DNA from: JAENVU01 sp038250905 | GTDB taxonomy: Bacteria > Actinomycetota > Acidimicrobiia > IMCC26256 > JAENVU01 | Length of the DNA stretch: 64,000 nucleotides | Direction: 5' to 3' | Assembly: GCA_038250905.1 (NCBI GenBank) | Contig: JBBSBV010000016.1 | Span: 1-64,000 of the forward strand | Shown here: in pieces, positions 46,686-54,869 of the stretch | Numbering within the stretch: position 1 is the stretch's first letter | Layout: each line of letters starts with the position of its first letter | The notes under the pieces: generated by a model | The model's input: the letters and a program-made list of their open reading frames with translations, nothing else | The model's database searches: none | What the model was told of the DNA's origin: nothing | Program-made: the position numbers and the translations under genes

Positions 46686-47963
46686 TCACGACTCGTAGAG
46701 CGGTTCGCCGAATGAATGCCGCAACCGCGCGTCGTGCAGCAGCGAACCGCGGGTGATGGATGCGTTGCCGAACCGTTTCTGGAGGCCGTCGACCGCGGCA
46801 TCGAGGTCGCGATTCGCGCGGCCGGGACGCGGGAACGGCAACGCGAGTTGGAGCGGGTCACGCGGGACCAGGTTCGACAGCGCGAGCCCGATGAGGGTGC
46901 AGCCGCGGTCGTGGATGACGGGCGCGGCCTTGGCGAGCAGTTCGCGGCCGGCGCGCCGGATCGGCTCGGTGAGGTCGGTCGGCATTGCAGTCGAGGACGA
47001 GCGCGTGATCCGCTCCCCGTCGCCGATCCGCAGCCGGAGGGTGATCGTGCGGGCCAGGCGTTCGTCGGCCCGCAGTCGCCGCGCCACGCGGTCGACGATG
47101 GCGAGGAGCGCCACCTCGAGGTCGGCGACATCGTGGCGCGGGCGACCGAGCGCGCTCTGGGACCCGATCGAGCGGCGGCGCGCGGGCGTGCGGACCCGCC
47201 GCGGATCGCGGTTCCACGAGATCGCGTGCAGATGGGCTGCGGCAGCACGGCCGAGCGTCACCGCGAGCGCCCGATCGGGGACGCCCGCCATCTCCCCGAC
47301 CGTCGCGATCCCCATCGCGTGGAGCCGCGCCGCCGTCTTGGGGCCGACACCCCACAGCCGTTCGACCGGCAGTGGATGGAGGAACTCGAGTTCTCCGCCG
47401 ACCGGGACCAGACAGATCCCGTCGGGCTTGGCGCTGACGCTCGCGACCTTGGCCAGGAACTTCGTCGACGCGATGCCGATCGACACGGGAAGTCCGACGT
47501 CGTCGCGCACGCGGGCCCGCAGCCGGGTGGCGATGCCGTCGGATGGTCCGAGCAACCGGCGGGCGCCGCGAACATCGAGGAACGCCTCGTCGATGGAGAT
47601 GCCCTCGACGAGGGGCGTGACGTCGCGAAAGCAGTCGAACACCGCGCGACTCGCTTCGAGGTAGGCGTCGAACCGCGGCGGGACGACGACGGCGTCGGGG
47701 CACAGGGCGCGGGCGGCGCGCTCGTTGGTGGGGGTGGAGATACCGAACCGCTTGGCCTCGTAACTCGCGGCGACGATGACTCCCCCGCCGACGAGCACGG
47801 GGCGCCCGCGGAGCTCCGGGTCGTCGCGCTGTTCGACCGAGGCGAAGAACGCGTCGAGGTCGGCGTGGAGGATGCCCGGCGGCTCGACCGCCGGGTGGTC
47901 CCGGGACGGTTCGGCTCGGTCTCCGCCTCCACCCGGGTCGGACCCGCCGTCCGGCGCTACCAT
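46686..47963 (-). CDS. dinB: DNA polymerase IV (Y family)
   Basis: A 425-aa translesion polymerase. The catalytic acidic residues lie in ILHADLDAFFASVEQRDDPEL and SIDEAFLDVRG. The steric-gate region and VLVGGGVIVAASYEAKRFGI are typical, and the thumb HhH motif is LWGVGPKTAARLHAMGIATV. The little-finger domain is present; a canonical clamp-binding motif may be QLALPFP near residue 370. The ATG at 47963 lies only 5 bp after an SOS box, so the mRNA is probably leaderless. An N-terminal Gly/Asp/Pro extension of about 30 residues is unusual. Induced by DNA damage through LexA (inference). Confidence 0.94.
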   Translation of the reverse strand: MVAPDGGSDPGGGGDRAEPSRDHPAVEPPGILHADLDAFFASVEQRDDPELRGRPVLVGGGVIVAASYEAKRFGISTPTNERAARALCPDAVVVPPRFDAYLEASRAVFDCFRDVTPLVEGISIDEAFLDVRGARRLLGPSDGIATRLRARVRDDVGLPVSIGIASTKFLAKVASVSAKPDGICLVPVGGELEFLHPLPVERLWGVGPKTAARLHAMGIATVGEMAGVPDRALAVTLGRAAAAHLHAISWNRDPRRVRTPARRRSIGSQSALGRPRHDVADLEVALLAIVDRVARRLRADERLARTITLRLRIGDGERITRSSSTAMPTDLTEPIRRAGRELLAKAAPVIHDRGCTLIGLALSNLVPRDPLQLALPFPRPGRANRDLDAAVDGLQKRFGNASITRGSLLHDARLRHSFGEPLYES

Positions 47964-47968
47964 GATCA

Positions 47969-47982
47969 CGAACGCATGTTCG
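47969..47982. promoter_or_regulatory. LexA/SOS box at the dinB start
   Basis: CGAAC-GCAT-GTTCG is a perfect palindrome matching the Gram-positive/actinobacterial LexA consensus CGAACRNRYGTTCG-type. It lies directly upstream of the dinB ATG, where LexA would block transcription initiation. Confidence 0.85.
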
Positions 47983-47998
47983 CATATGGGTGTGACCG

Positions 47999-48048
47999 GT
48001 GACAACCGTCTCGTTGCGTTGTCACAGGGCACCGATACCCTGGACAAC
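47999..48048. repeat. Nested inverted repeats between dinB and ABC exporter genes
   Basis: GTGACAAC (47999-48006) and GTTGTCAC (48018-48025) form a perfect 8-bp inverted repeat with an 11-bp spacer. The same right arm, extended to GTTGTCACAGGG (48018-48029), also pairs with CCCTGGACAAC (48038-48048) except for one bulged base. Three GACAAC half sites in 50 bp suggest a regulator site or two competing hairpins in the leader of the ABC operon. The remaining 135 bp up to the ABC start hold no clear gene, only a 16-codon ORF at 48079-48129 that I do not trust. Confidence 0.6.
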
Positions 48049-48184
48049 CCTCTTCTCCCCGCACGGAGACAACGATCAATGAACGCAGCCGGTCAGCGCC
48101 CGATTGGCGCATCCAAATCCGGTCGATGAGCCGGAACCCGCTCGGTAGGTTGACCCCCACCCCCGAATGCCCGGAAGCGAGACC

Positions 48185-49207
48185 ATGACCACCACCGGCA
48201 CTGCCGCGCGCACCGACGCGCCCGGCACCGATCCTCCACTCGGCATCACCGCGACCGGACTCGGGAAGCAGTTCGGCGACCTCTGGGCGCTGCGCGACCT
48301 CGACCTCGCCGTCGCCCCCGGCACCGTGCTCGGCCTCCTCGGCCACAACGGCGCCGGCAAGACCACTGCGATCCGCATCCTCACCACGCTCAGCCAACCG
48401 AGCGAAGGCGCGGCGACCGTGGCCGGCTTCGACGTCGTCCGGGAGGCGGCATCGGTGCGGCGCCACATCGGCGTGGCGTCCCAGCAGGCCACGGTCGACG
48501 GCCTCATGAGCGCCCGCCTCAACCTCGTCACCATCGGCCGGCTCTACGGGCTGTCCAAGTCGGTGGCCGGGACCCGGGCCGACGAGCTGCTCGTCCAACT
48601 CGACCTCACCGACTTCGCCACCGCGCTCGTGAAGACGTACTCGGGGGGAATGCGCCGCCGACTCGACCTCGCGGCGAGCCTCATGGGCAATCCCGACGTG
48701 CTGTTCCTCGACGAGCCGACCACCGGCCTCGACCCGATGAGCCGGACCCACCTCTGGGACATGCTCACGGAGCTGGTGCGAGGCGGCACCACCGTCATCC
48801 TCACGACCCAGTACCTCGAGGAGGCCGACCGGATGGCCGACGACATCGTCGTCCTCGACCATGGCCGCTCGGTGGCGCACGGCACCCCGGCCGAACTCAA
48901 GGCGCAGATCGGCGACGACCGCCTCGACGTGAAGGTCGGTTCGGCGGATGCGGTCCAACCCGCGGCCACCGCGGTTGCCCCCTTCGCCGATCGGCCACCC
49001 ACGCTGGACCCCGAGCGTCACATGATCACCGTGCCGATCAAGCCCGGCGTGCGGGTGGTGGAGATCGTGCGCGCCCTCGACGACGCGGGGATCGACGCCA
49101 TCGACGTCACCCGCCGCGAGGTCACCCTGGACGACGTGTTCGTCACCCTCACCGGCACGTCCCGTCGTGATGATGCCGAGACCGACCAAGCGGAAGGGAA
49201 CCGATGA
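48185..49207 (+). CDS. ABC exporter ATP-binding protein, DrrA-like
   Basis: A 340-aa ATPase starting at ATG 48185. Walker A is GHNGAGKTTAIRIL, the signature TYSGGMRRRLDLAASL and Walker B DVLFLDEPTTGLDP. The switch His is replaced in the usual position by TTQYLEEADRMAD, characteristic of the DrrA subfamily (Gln after TT). The C-terminal extension of about 90 residues (DUF4162-like) is also DrrA-like. With the permease in the next gene it should export a hydrophobic compound such as an antibiotic or lipid; the substrate is unknown. Confidence 0.93.
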   Translation: MTTTGTAARTDAPGTDPPLGITATGLGKQFGDLWALRDLDLAVAPGTVLGLLGHNGAGKTTAIRILTTLSQPSEGAATVAGFDVVREAASVRRHIGVASQQATVDGLMSARLNLVTIGRLYGLSKSVAGTRADELLVQLDLTDFATALVKTYSGGMRRRLDLAASLMGNPDVLFLDEPTTGLDPMSRTHLWDMLTELVRGGTTVILTTQYLEEADRMADDIVVLDHGRSVAHGTPAELKAQIGDDRLDVKVGSADAVQPAATAVAPFADRPPTLDPERHMITVPIKPGVRVVEIVRALDDAGIDAIDVTRREVTLDDVFVTLTGTSRRDDAETDQAEGNR

Positions 49208-49998
49208 GCAACAGTCTGATGAACGACGCGACCACGCTCGCACGCCGCAACCTCGAACACATCCGCCAGCTGCCCGAGAAGCTGACCAACGTCACCATCC
49301 AGCCGCTGATGTTCGTGCTGCTCTTCGCGTACGTGTTCGGCGGCGCGATCCAGGTACAGGGCGGCAATTACAACGAGTACCTGATGGCGGGGATCCTGAT
49401 CCAGACCCTGGCCTTCGCGATGATGGGGCCGGCGATGTCGGTCGCGACCGACTTCCAGGAAGGCGTGATCGACCGGTTCCGATCACTCCCCACGCGGCGC
49501 TCCGCCTATCTGCTCGGCCACTACTTCGCCGAGATGCTGGGCGCGATCCTCACCATCGTGATCCTGCTGGGGACCGGGCTCATCGTCGGCTGGCGGACCC
49601 ACGCCAGCGTCCTCGAAGTCACCGAGGGCATGGTGCTCCTGCTGGTGTTCGCGTCCGGGGTCATGTGGATGGGCCTCTGGCTCGGCGTGCTCGTACGTTC
49701 CCCCGACGCGGTGATGGGCATCGGGTTCGTGATCGTGTTCCCGCTCACGTTCGTCTCCAACGCGTTCGTCCCGATCAGTTCGATGCCCGCCGTGCTGCAG
49801 TGGATGGCGGTCATCAACCCGGTGAGCGTGATGATCGCCGCGATGCGCGAACTCTTCGGGAATCCGGTGACGCCCGTGACCAAACACGTGTGGCCGATCG
49901 ACCATCCGGTGGCGGCGGCCTGGATCTACAGCATCGCCCTGGTGGCACTCGGCTGGGTCATCGCCCAACACCGCTACCGCGCTCGCACGACCGACTGA
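49204..49998 (+). CDS. ABC-2 type permease, DrrB-like
   Basis: A 264-aa membrane protein with six hydrophobic segments, starting with the amphipathic LARRNLEHIRQLPEKLTNVTIQPLMFVLLFAYVFGGAI. The family signature FQEGVIDRFRSLPTRRSAYLLG follows helix 2, and FVPISSMPAVLQWMAVINPVS follows helix 5. Its ATGA start overlaps the ATPase stop, so the two subunits are co-translated and form the exporter. Its 3' end overlaps the convergent DUF5522 gene by 25 bp. Confidence 0.92.
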   Translation: MSNSLMNDATTLARRNLEHIRQLPEKLTNVTIQPLMFVLLFAYVFGGAIQVQGGNYNEYLMAGILIQTLAFAMMGPAMSVATDFQEGVIDRFRSLPTRRSAYLLGHYFAEMLGAILTIVILLGTGLIVGWRTHASVLEVTEGMVLLLVFASGVMWMGLWLGVLVRSPDAVMGIGFVIVFPLTFVSNAFVPISSMPAVLQWMAVINPVSVMIAAMRELFGNPVTPVTKHVWPIDHPVAAAWIYSIALVALGWVIAQHRYRARTTD

Positions 49999-50162
49999 TC
50001 GGGTGGGTACGGGCAGTGGCGACAGCCGCTGCCACAGCACTCGCCGCGCGCCGCAAGGGTCGCGGCGGTCATGACGTCGTAGCCCGTCGCCGGATCGCGG
50101 TACGTCGGCGCGCCCGCCGCGACCGCCGCGTCGTGTGCCCGCTTCGCAGCCGCCGAGATCAT
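49974..50162 (-). CDS. Small Cys-rich protein (DUF5522-like)
   Basis: A 62-aa protein. YDVMTAATLAARGECCGSGCRHCPYPP is the core: four cysteines and a histidine in CC-x2-GC-R-HCPY, the hallmark of DUF5522. It probably binds a metal. The function is unknown. The ATG at 50162 lies 26 nt past the stop of the TIGR03086 gene, so the two are likely co-transcribed. The stop overlaps the end of the ABC permease on the other strand. Confidence 0.75.
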   Translation of the reverse strand: MISAAAKRAHDAAVAAGAPTYRDPATGYDVMTAATLAARGECCGSGCRHCPYPPDQSVVRAR

Positions 50163-50188
50163 CGGGGTATCCGCACCGACCTCGATCG

Positions 50189-50737
50189 CTACGCCTGGCG
50201 GCCGACCAGGCCGAGCATGCGTGTCGGCGCGTCCGCGTCGGGTGCCACCTCCACCTCGGGACCACACACGCCCGGACTCCGCAGGGCCGGGCCGAATGCG
50301 GACGCGCCGGCGATCACACGCTCGGCGTCGGCGGCGGCGATCGTCTCGTCACCACCGGTCGCCCGGGCGAGATCCCAGCGGTGCACCACCAGGTCGAAGC
50401 ACGCGAAGCGTTCGATGGCCGACTCGAACGTGGACGGGCCGAACGCACCGTCGAAGGTCTGGGTCGCCAGCGCGGAATCGTCGAGGACCGCGATCACCGA
50501 ATCGAAGGCGGTGCGCAGTGCTCCCTCGGGATCGTCCGCCACCGGCGGGATCACCGCGGCCTCGCGGCCGACGAAGGGAAGGAACAGTCCCTGCACGTTG
50601 GCGACGTGCTCGACGACACCGAGGGCAGTCCAGCCTTCACACGGGGACGGTGACGACCACCGGTCGGCGGGCACGGCGCCTACAGCCGCGATGAACTCCT
50701 CGGTGAGTCGCCGATAGAGATCTCCTACTTCACTCAT
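50189..50737 (-). CDS. TIGR03086-family DinB-like metal-binding protein
   Basis: A 182-aa four-helix protein of the DinB/mycothiol-dependent maleylpyruvate isomerase-like fold. The metal-binding and family motifs are ADRWSSPSPCEGWTALGVVEHVANV (His) and CFDLVVHRWDLARATGGDE (His). Members may be thiol-dependent transferases or isomerases in mycothiol-producing actinobacteria. The specific substrate is unknown. The next gene upstream, a dioxygenase, ends 36 bp away. Confidence 0.85.
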   Translation of the reverse strand: MSEVGDLYRRLTEEFIAAVGAVPADRWSSPSPCEGWTALGVVEHVANVQGLFLPFVGREAAVIPPVADDPEGALRTAFDSVIAVLDDSALATQTFDGAFGPSTFESAIERFACFDLVVHRWDLARATGGDETIAAADAERVIAGASAFGPALRSPGVCGPEVEVAPDADAPTRMLGLVGRQA

Positions 50738-50773
50738 GCTGCTCGTTTCGTCAGAGGTTCGGCTCGACCCGGT

Positions 50774-51544
50774 TCACACCGGGCGGCCCTGGAAGTCGCC
50801 GATCAGCGAGACCTGCACCCGGTCGTCGGGACTCGCCGCCGCGAACTCCGCCAGTTTCTGGCGGTAGTACGCGTCGCGCAGGTCCCCTTCGGCGGCTGCG
50901 TTGTACGTCGGATACAGCGCGCGCCGGTCCCGGCCCGAGGTGTTGGGACCACTGCGGTGTGGGGTGCGGGAGTGGAACCACAACGTGGTGCCGGCCACGA
51001 CGGGGACCGGTTCCCAGGAGAGCGCGGCGACGACGTCCGGGCGGAGACAACCGTGGTCGTCCATCGGCAGGACGCGGTCGAAGGAAGCCGACACCACCTC
51101 GAGGCAGCCGTTCGCAATGTCGGCATCGTCGACCGCGACCATGCACGACACGTGCGACTCGACGAACCGGTACGCGGGCGCGTCCTGGTGCGGGGCGTAC
51201 CCAGCACCGCCGACCGCCTTGTAGTTGATCTTCTCCTTGTAGAGCACTGCTGGCTCGCCGAGGAGCGCGCCGGCGGTCTGCACCATCGCACCGTCGGTGA
51301 GCAGGGCCCGGAGCCCCGGATGGAACGGCACGAAGTTCTCGGTACGGCAGAGGCGGGGTCCGGCGTCGGTCTGTTCCCGGTAGTGGAGCCACCCGCCGCC
51401 GTCGGGCCACGCCATGACCTCGTCGACCCAGGACCGCAGACCGACCGTCGCGTCGGCGTCGAGGGTCCGGGTCATCACCCAGCCGCTCCGGGCGAAGAAC
51501 TCGACCGCGTCCGGGTCCGCGGCGAGGAAGACGGGTGCGGTCAC
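50774..51544 (-). CDS. Phytanoyl-CoA dioxygenase (PhyH) family oxygenase
   Basis: A 256-aa Fe(II)/2-oxoglutarate-dependent dioxygenase. The iron triad is visible as H and D in YAPHQDAPAYRF and a distal His in TPHRSGPNTSGRDRR, where the Arg should bind 2-oxoglutarate. It would hydroxylate a small substrate; the family covers phytanoyl-CoA, ectoine and natural-product scaffolds. It starts at GTG 51544, overlapping the epimerase stop as GTGA. The pair appears to be one operon under the divergent TetR regulator. Confidence 0.88.
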   Translation of the reverse strand: MTAPVFLAADPDAVEFFARSGWVMTRTLDADATVGLRSWVDEVMAWPDGGGWLHYREQTDAGPRLCRTENFVPFHPGLRALLTDGAMVQTAGALLGEPAVLYKEKINYKAVGGAGYAPHQDAPAYRFVESHVSCMVAVDDADIANGCLEVVSASFDRVLPMDDHGCLRPDVVAALSWEPVPVVAGTTLWFHSRTPHRSGPNTSGRDRRALYPTYNAAAEGDLRDAYYRQKLAEFAAASPDDRVQVSLIGDFQGRPV

Positions 51545-52554
51545 TCGGCCAGGGTACGCGTCCCCGTCGCGGGCCCCGGGCCTGCGGTCGCCCACTCGAC
51601 TGGGACCGCCGGTACGGGGGCGGCCGGGGCGCCGTATCCCGTCAAGGTGGCGGCCACCGCCTCCGCCCACGGGGTGGGCACCAGCCCGAAGGCCGAAGTC
51701 GTCTCCGAGCCGTCCACCACGAAGGGGCCTTCGAACTGATGCAGCACCTCGGGCAGCTCCCGGACGATCGGAATGACGAGACCGGCCGCCCGGAGCGCCG
51801 CCCGGGGCAGGACCGCCAGCCGAGGGGTCGGAACGCCGGCCGCGGCCGCGATCGAGGTGATCGCCTCACGCTGGGTGAGAGGTGGCCCGGACGGGACGAT
51901 CCAGGGCCGGCCCCAGGACGTGTCGCCCGCACCGAGCGCGACCAGGGTCCGGACCACATCGGGCACGAACGCCCACGAGTGTGGGGCATCCAGCGATCCG
52001 AACACCCGGACCGGCTTGCCGCGCAGGAGCCGCGGGATCACCCGGTCGCCGAGATGCGCCTGCGCACCGGAGTCCGGACCGATGTAGTCGGATGCACGGG
52101 TCTCGGTGACCCGCACGCGGCCTGCCTCGTGGGCCGCGAGTGCCGCCTCCCACATTTCCCGCCGGATCCGGCCCTTGGTCCCGGTCGCCCGCAGGAGTTG
52201 GTCGGCTCGGATCGGACCGTCGACCGGCCCGTAGCCGTAGAGGTTGCCCATGATCACGAGGTCGGCCCCGGTCGCCTCCGCCGCCCGCAGCATCGCGTCG
52301 GCCAGCGGTGGCCACTCGGTCGCCCACCGGTGGTAGTGCCGGGGGTTGGCGCAGTTGTAGATGGTCGCGGCGCCGCGCGCGATCTCCGTCAGGGCCGCGG
52401 CGTCGGTCGCATCGAGACCGACCGCCCGGACCCGGGGATCCGCCGGTGCCCGTCCGGATCCCGAGACGATCACCACCTCGTGACCCGCGTCGGCGAGCCG
52501 ACCCGCCACTCCCCGACCTACTGCTCCCGCTCCGACCACCAGGTGCTTCGCCAT
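51541..52554 (-). CDS. NAD-dependent epimerase/dehydratase family protein
   Basis: A 337-aa extended-SDR-like protein. The nucleotide motif HLVVGAGAVGRGVAGRLADAGHEV is GxGxxG rather than the typical GxxGxxG. The usual YxxxK is not evident near residues 130-160 (GNLYGYGPVDGPIRADQL), so it may be an atypical reductase or NmrA-like regulator. ATG 52554 has GAGGGA upstream. It is the first gene of the operon with the PhyH dioxygenase. Its promoter region holds two palindromes that are likely targets of the divergent TetR protein. Confidence 0.85.
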   Translation of the reverse strand: MAKHLVVGAGAVGRGVAGRLADAGHEVVIVSGSGRAPADPRVRAVGLDATDAAALTEIARGAATIYNCANPRHYHRWATEWPPLADAMLRAAEATGADLVIMGNLYGYGPVDGPIRADQLLRATGTKGRIRREMWEAALAAHEAGRVRVTETRASDYIGPDSGAQAHLGDRVIPRLLRGKPVRVFGSLDAPHSWAFVPDVVRTLVALGAGDTSWGRPWIVPSGPPLTQREAITSIAAAAGVPTPRLAVLPRAALRAAGLVIPIVRELPEVLHQFEGPFVVDGSETTSAFGLVPTPWAEAVAATLTGYGAPAAPVPAVPVEWATAGPGPATGTRTLAE

Positions 52555-52576
52555 CGTTTCCCTCTTCTCGTGAGTG

Positions 52577-52593
52577 CGAGAGCAGTGCTCTCG
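52577..52593. promoter_or_regulatory. Putative TetR operator 1
   Basis: CGAGAGCA-G-TGCTCTCG, a perfect 8-bp-arm palindrome with a one-base centre, 23 bp upstream of the epimerase start. It shares its core with operator 2. Confidence 0.75.
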
Positions 52594-52629
52594 TTCCTCG
52601 CCACCATCGCGCCGGGACGACCGAATGTC

Positions 52630-52644
52630 AAGAGCACTGCTCTC
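52630..52644. promoter_or_regulatory. Putative TetR operator 2
   Basis: AGAGCA-C-TGCTCT (52631-52643), the same core as operator 1, 42 bp upstream of the TetR gene start. The two centres are 52 bp apart, about five helical turns, so two dimers would sit on the same DNA face. Confidence 0.75.
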
Positions 52645-52685
52645 AGTTCTTGTCACCGCTCCGGTCATGGGCGATGATGGGCGCC

Positions 52686-53384
52686 ATGCCACCTGCCACC
52701 GCCCGGGCGCGCGTCCGCGCCGAGATCACCAGCGAGATCCTCGATGCCGCCCGCCGCCATCTGGCCGCGGAGGGATCGGCGGCGTTGTCGCTCCGCGCCA
52801 TCGCACGCGAGGTCGGCATGGTCTCGAGCGCGGTGTACCGCTACTTCCCGAGCCGGGACGACCTGCTCACCGCCCTCATCGTGGACGCCTACAACGGACT
52901 CGGCGCGGCGGTGGAACAAGCCGAGCACCGGACCCCCCGCGGCCGCCACTTCCGCCGGTGGATGACGATCGGTCGGACCGTGCGGACGTGGGCGATCGCC
53001 CACCCGCACGAATACGCGCTCATCTACGGCAGTCCGGTGCCGGGCTACCAGGCGCCGGTCACCACCATCGCTCCGGCCACCCGTGTCGCCCTGGTACTCG
53101 TCCAACTCCTGATCGACGCGCAGGCGGCGGGCCATCTGACCGACGTCCCGGCGGCACGCCTTCCCAGCGGCGCACTCGCACGCGATCTCGACCGCCTGGC
53201 CGACGTGTTCACCGGGGTCCCCGAATCCACGATGGTGCGGGCCCTGACCGTGTGGGCGGCGTTGTACGGCACCGTCAGCTTCGAGTTGTTCGGGCAGTTC
53301 AACAACGTGATCGCAGCCACGAGCCAGTACTTCGACGCGGCCATGACCGAACTGGGGGCCTTCGTAGGTCTGCTCCCCGACTGA
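52686..53384 (+). CDS. TetR-family transcriptional regulator
   Basis: A 232-aa regulator. The N-terminal HTH is ITSEILDAARRHLAAEGSAALSLRAIAREVGMVSSAVYRYFPSRDDLLTALI. The C-terminal domain (RTPRGRHFRRWMTIGRTVRTWAIAHPHEYALIYGSPVPGY) matches the WHG-type ligand domain common in actinobacteria. The ATG at 52686 is the first plausible start. It is divergent from the epimerase-dioxygenase operon across 131 bp with two matching palindromes. It probably represses both itself and that operon until a small hydrophobic ligand binds. Confidence 0.93.
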   Translation: MPPATARARVRAEITSEILDAARRHLAAEGSAALSLRAIAREVGMVSSAVYRYFPSRDDLLTALIVDAYNGLGAAVEQAEHRTPRGRHFRRWMTIGRTVRTWAIAHPHEYALIYGSPVPGYQAPVTTIAPATRVALVLVQLLIDAQAAGHLTDVPAARLPSGALARDLDRLADVFTGVPESTMVRALTVWAALYGTVSFELFGQFNNVIAATSQYFDAAMTELGAFVGLLPD

Positions 53385-53451
53385 CCCCACGGACACCCGG
53401 CGGGCTTTCTCTCGGAGGTGCGCGGGAGGCGCTCCCTAGAATCGACCGCTC

Positions 53452-54066
53452 ATGATCGGAGTCGTCGACTACCGCGCCGGCAATGCCCCCAGCGTGATGT
53501 TCGCGCTGTCCCGCCTCGGCATCGACGCCACCCTCGTGCGCACTCCCACCGAGGTCGAGGCGGTCGACCGCATCATTCTGCCCGGCGTCGGTGCCGCGGC
53601 CGCGACGATCGCCTCCCTCGCGGAATCGGATCTCGTCGGTGTGCTGCGGACCAGGGTCATCGAGGCGGATACGCCGTTCCTGGGTATCTGTATCGGCCTC
53701 CAGGTGATCTTCGACCGCAGCGACGAGGGGCCGACCGACACCCTCGGCTGGGTGCCCGGTGTCGTGACCCGCTTCCCCGCCACCGACCGCGTCCCCCAGA
53801 TCGGGTGGAACCGGGTCGAGTTCTCCCGTCCGCACCCGCTCACGGTGGGCCTCCCCGCCGATCCGTACTGCTACTTCGTCAACAGCTTCTACGCGGCGCC
53901 GGCTGACCCCTCCGCCGTGCTCGGCACCACCTCCTACAGCGTCGACTTCTGCTCGATGGTGGCCCGCGGCAACATCGCCGCCACCCAGTTCCATGCCGAG
54001 AAGAGCGGCGAGGTCGGCCTGCGTATCCTGGCCAACTTCGCGACCTGGGACGGTCGTGAATGCTGA
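53452..54066 (+). CDS. hisH: HisH-like glutamine amidotransferase
   Basis: A 204-aa class I glutaminase that supplies ammonia to its HisF partner. The triad is intact: C80 in LGICIGLQ, and H181 with E183 in QFHAEKSGE. The oxyanion segment is ILPGVGA. In histidine synthesis the HisH/HisF complex makes imidazole glycerol phosphate. No other his gene lies nearby and the sequence is of the less common HisH type found with RLIACFDV-type HisF proteins, so a different product is possible. The stop overlaps hisF by 7 nt. Confidence 0.85.
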   Translation: MIGVVDYRAGNAPSVMFALSRLGIDATLVRTPTEVEAVDRIILPGVGAAAATIASLAESDLVGVLRTRVIEADTPFLGICIGLQVIFDRSDEGPTDTLGWVPGVVTRFPATDRVPQIGWNRVEFSRPHPLTVGLPADPYCYFVNSFYAAPADPSAVLGTTSYSVDFCSMVARGNIAATQFHAEKSGEVGLRILANFATWDGREC

Positions 54067-54866
54067 CCAAACGCCTCATCGCCTGTTTCGACGTGATCGA
54101 CGGTCGGGTCACGAAGGCCCAGAACTTCCAGGACAACATCGACGTCGCCCCGGCGGCGGAACTCGCGCAGCGGCTGTACGCCGACCAGATCGACGAGATC
54201 GTCTTCTACGACATCCTCGCCAGCGCCCAGCAACGCGTCATCGACCTCGACACCGTACGCGCGGTCGCCGAGCACGTCTTCGTCCCCTTCACGGTCGGGG
54301 GCGGGATCCGCGATCTCGACGACATGTTCACCGTTCTCAAGGCCGGCGCCGAGAAGATCAGCATCGACTCCATGGCGGTTCGCAATCCCGACATCATCCG
54401 GGCCGGCGCGGAGGCCTTCGGCAACCAGTGCATCGTGCTCTCCACTCAGGTGAAGCAGGTCGGCGTGAGCGAGTCGCTCCCGAGCGGCTACGAGGTGTTC
54501 ATCGACGGCGCCCGCACCGCGACCGGCATGGACGCGGTGGAATGGGTCAAGCGAGGCGCCGACCTCGGTGCCGGCGAGATCGTGGTCAACAGCATCGACG
54601 GTGACGGCACGGCCGCCGGGTACGACCTCGCGATCACCCGCGCGGTCGCCGACGCCGTCACCGTGCCGGTCATCGCGTCGGGTGGCGCAGGCAATGTCGA
54701 CCACATCGCCGCCGGTCTGACCGAGGGCGGGGCCAGCGCGGCGATCATCAGCTCGATCCTCTATTCACCGCGACTCGACCGCAACGTCGGCGTGCGTGAA
54801 CTCAAGGCCGGTCTGGCCGAGCGCAAGGTCCACATGCGTCCGTGGATCGAGATCGCCCCGACCTGA
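54060..54866 (+). CDS. hisF: HisF-like cyclase, lacking one catalytic aspartate
   Basis: A 268-aa (beta/alpha)8 barrel. The N-terminus RLIACFDVIDGRVTKAQNF keeps the catalytic Asp (D11). The phosphate-binding motifs TVGGGIRDLDD and ASGGAGNVDH are intact, and SIDGDGTAAGYD is family-like. At the place of the second essential acid, D130 in known HisF (an AID or GMD context), the sequence reads CIVLSTQVKQV with Gln at residue 130. The normal cyclase reaction should be badly impaired. It is co-transcribed with the HisH-like gene, so the pair may amidate another substrate. Confidence 0.82.
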   Translation: MLTKRLIACFDVIDGRVTKAQNFQDNIDVAPAAELAQRLYADQIDEIVFYDILASAQQRVIDLDTVRAVAEHVFVPFTVGGGIRDLDDMFTVLKAGAEKISIDSMAVRNPDIIRAGAEAFGNQCIVLSTQVKQVGVSESLPSGYEVFIDGARTATGMDAVEWVKRGADLGAGEIVVNSIDGDGTAAGYDLAITRAVADAVTVPVIASGGAGNVDHIAAGLTEGGASAAIISSILYSPRLDRNVGVRELKAGLAERKVHMRPWIEIAPT

Positions 54867-54869
54867 GGG

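Noticed and set aside
48079..48129. A 16-codon ORF upstream of the ABC ATPase as a leader peptide
   Set aside because: No run of regulatory codons and no attenuator-like hairpin follows it.
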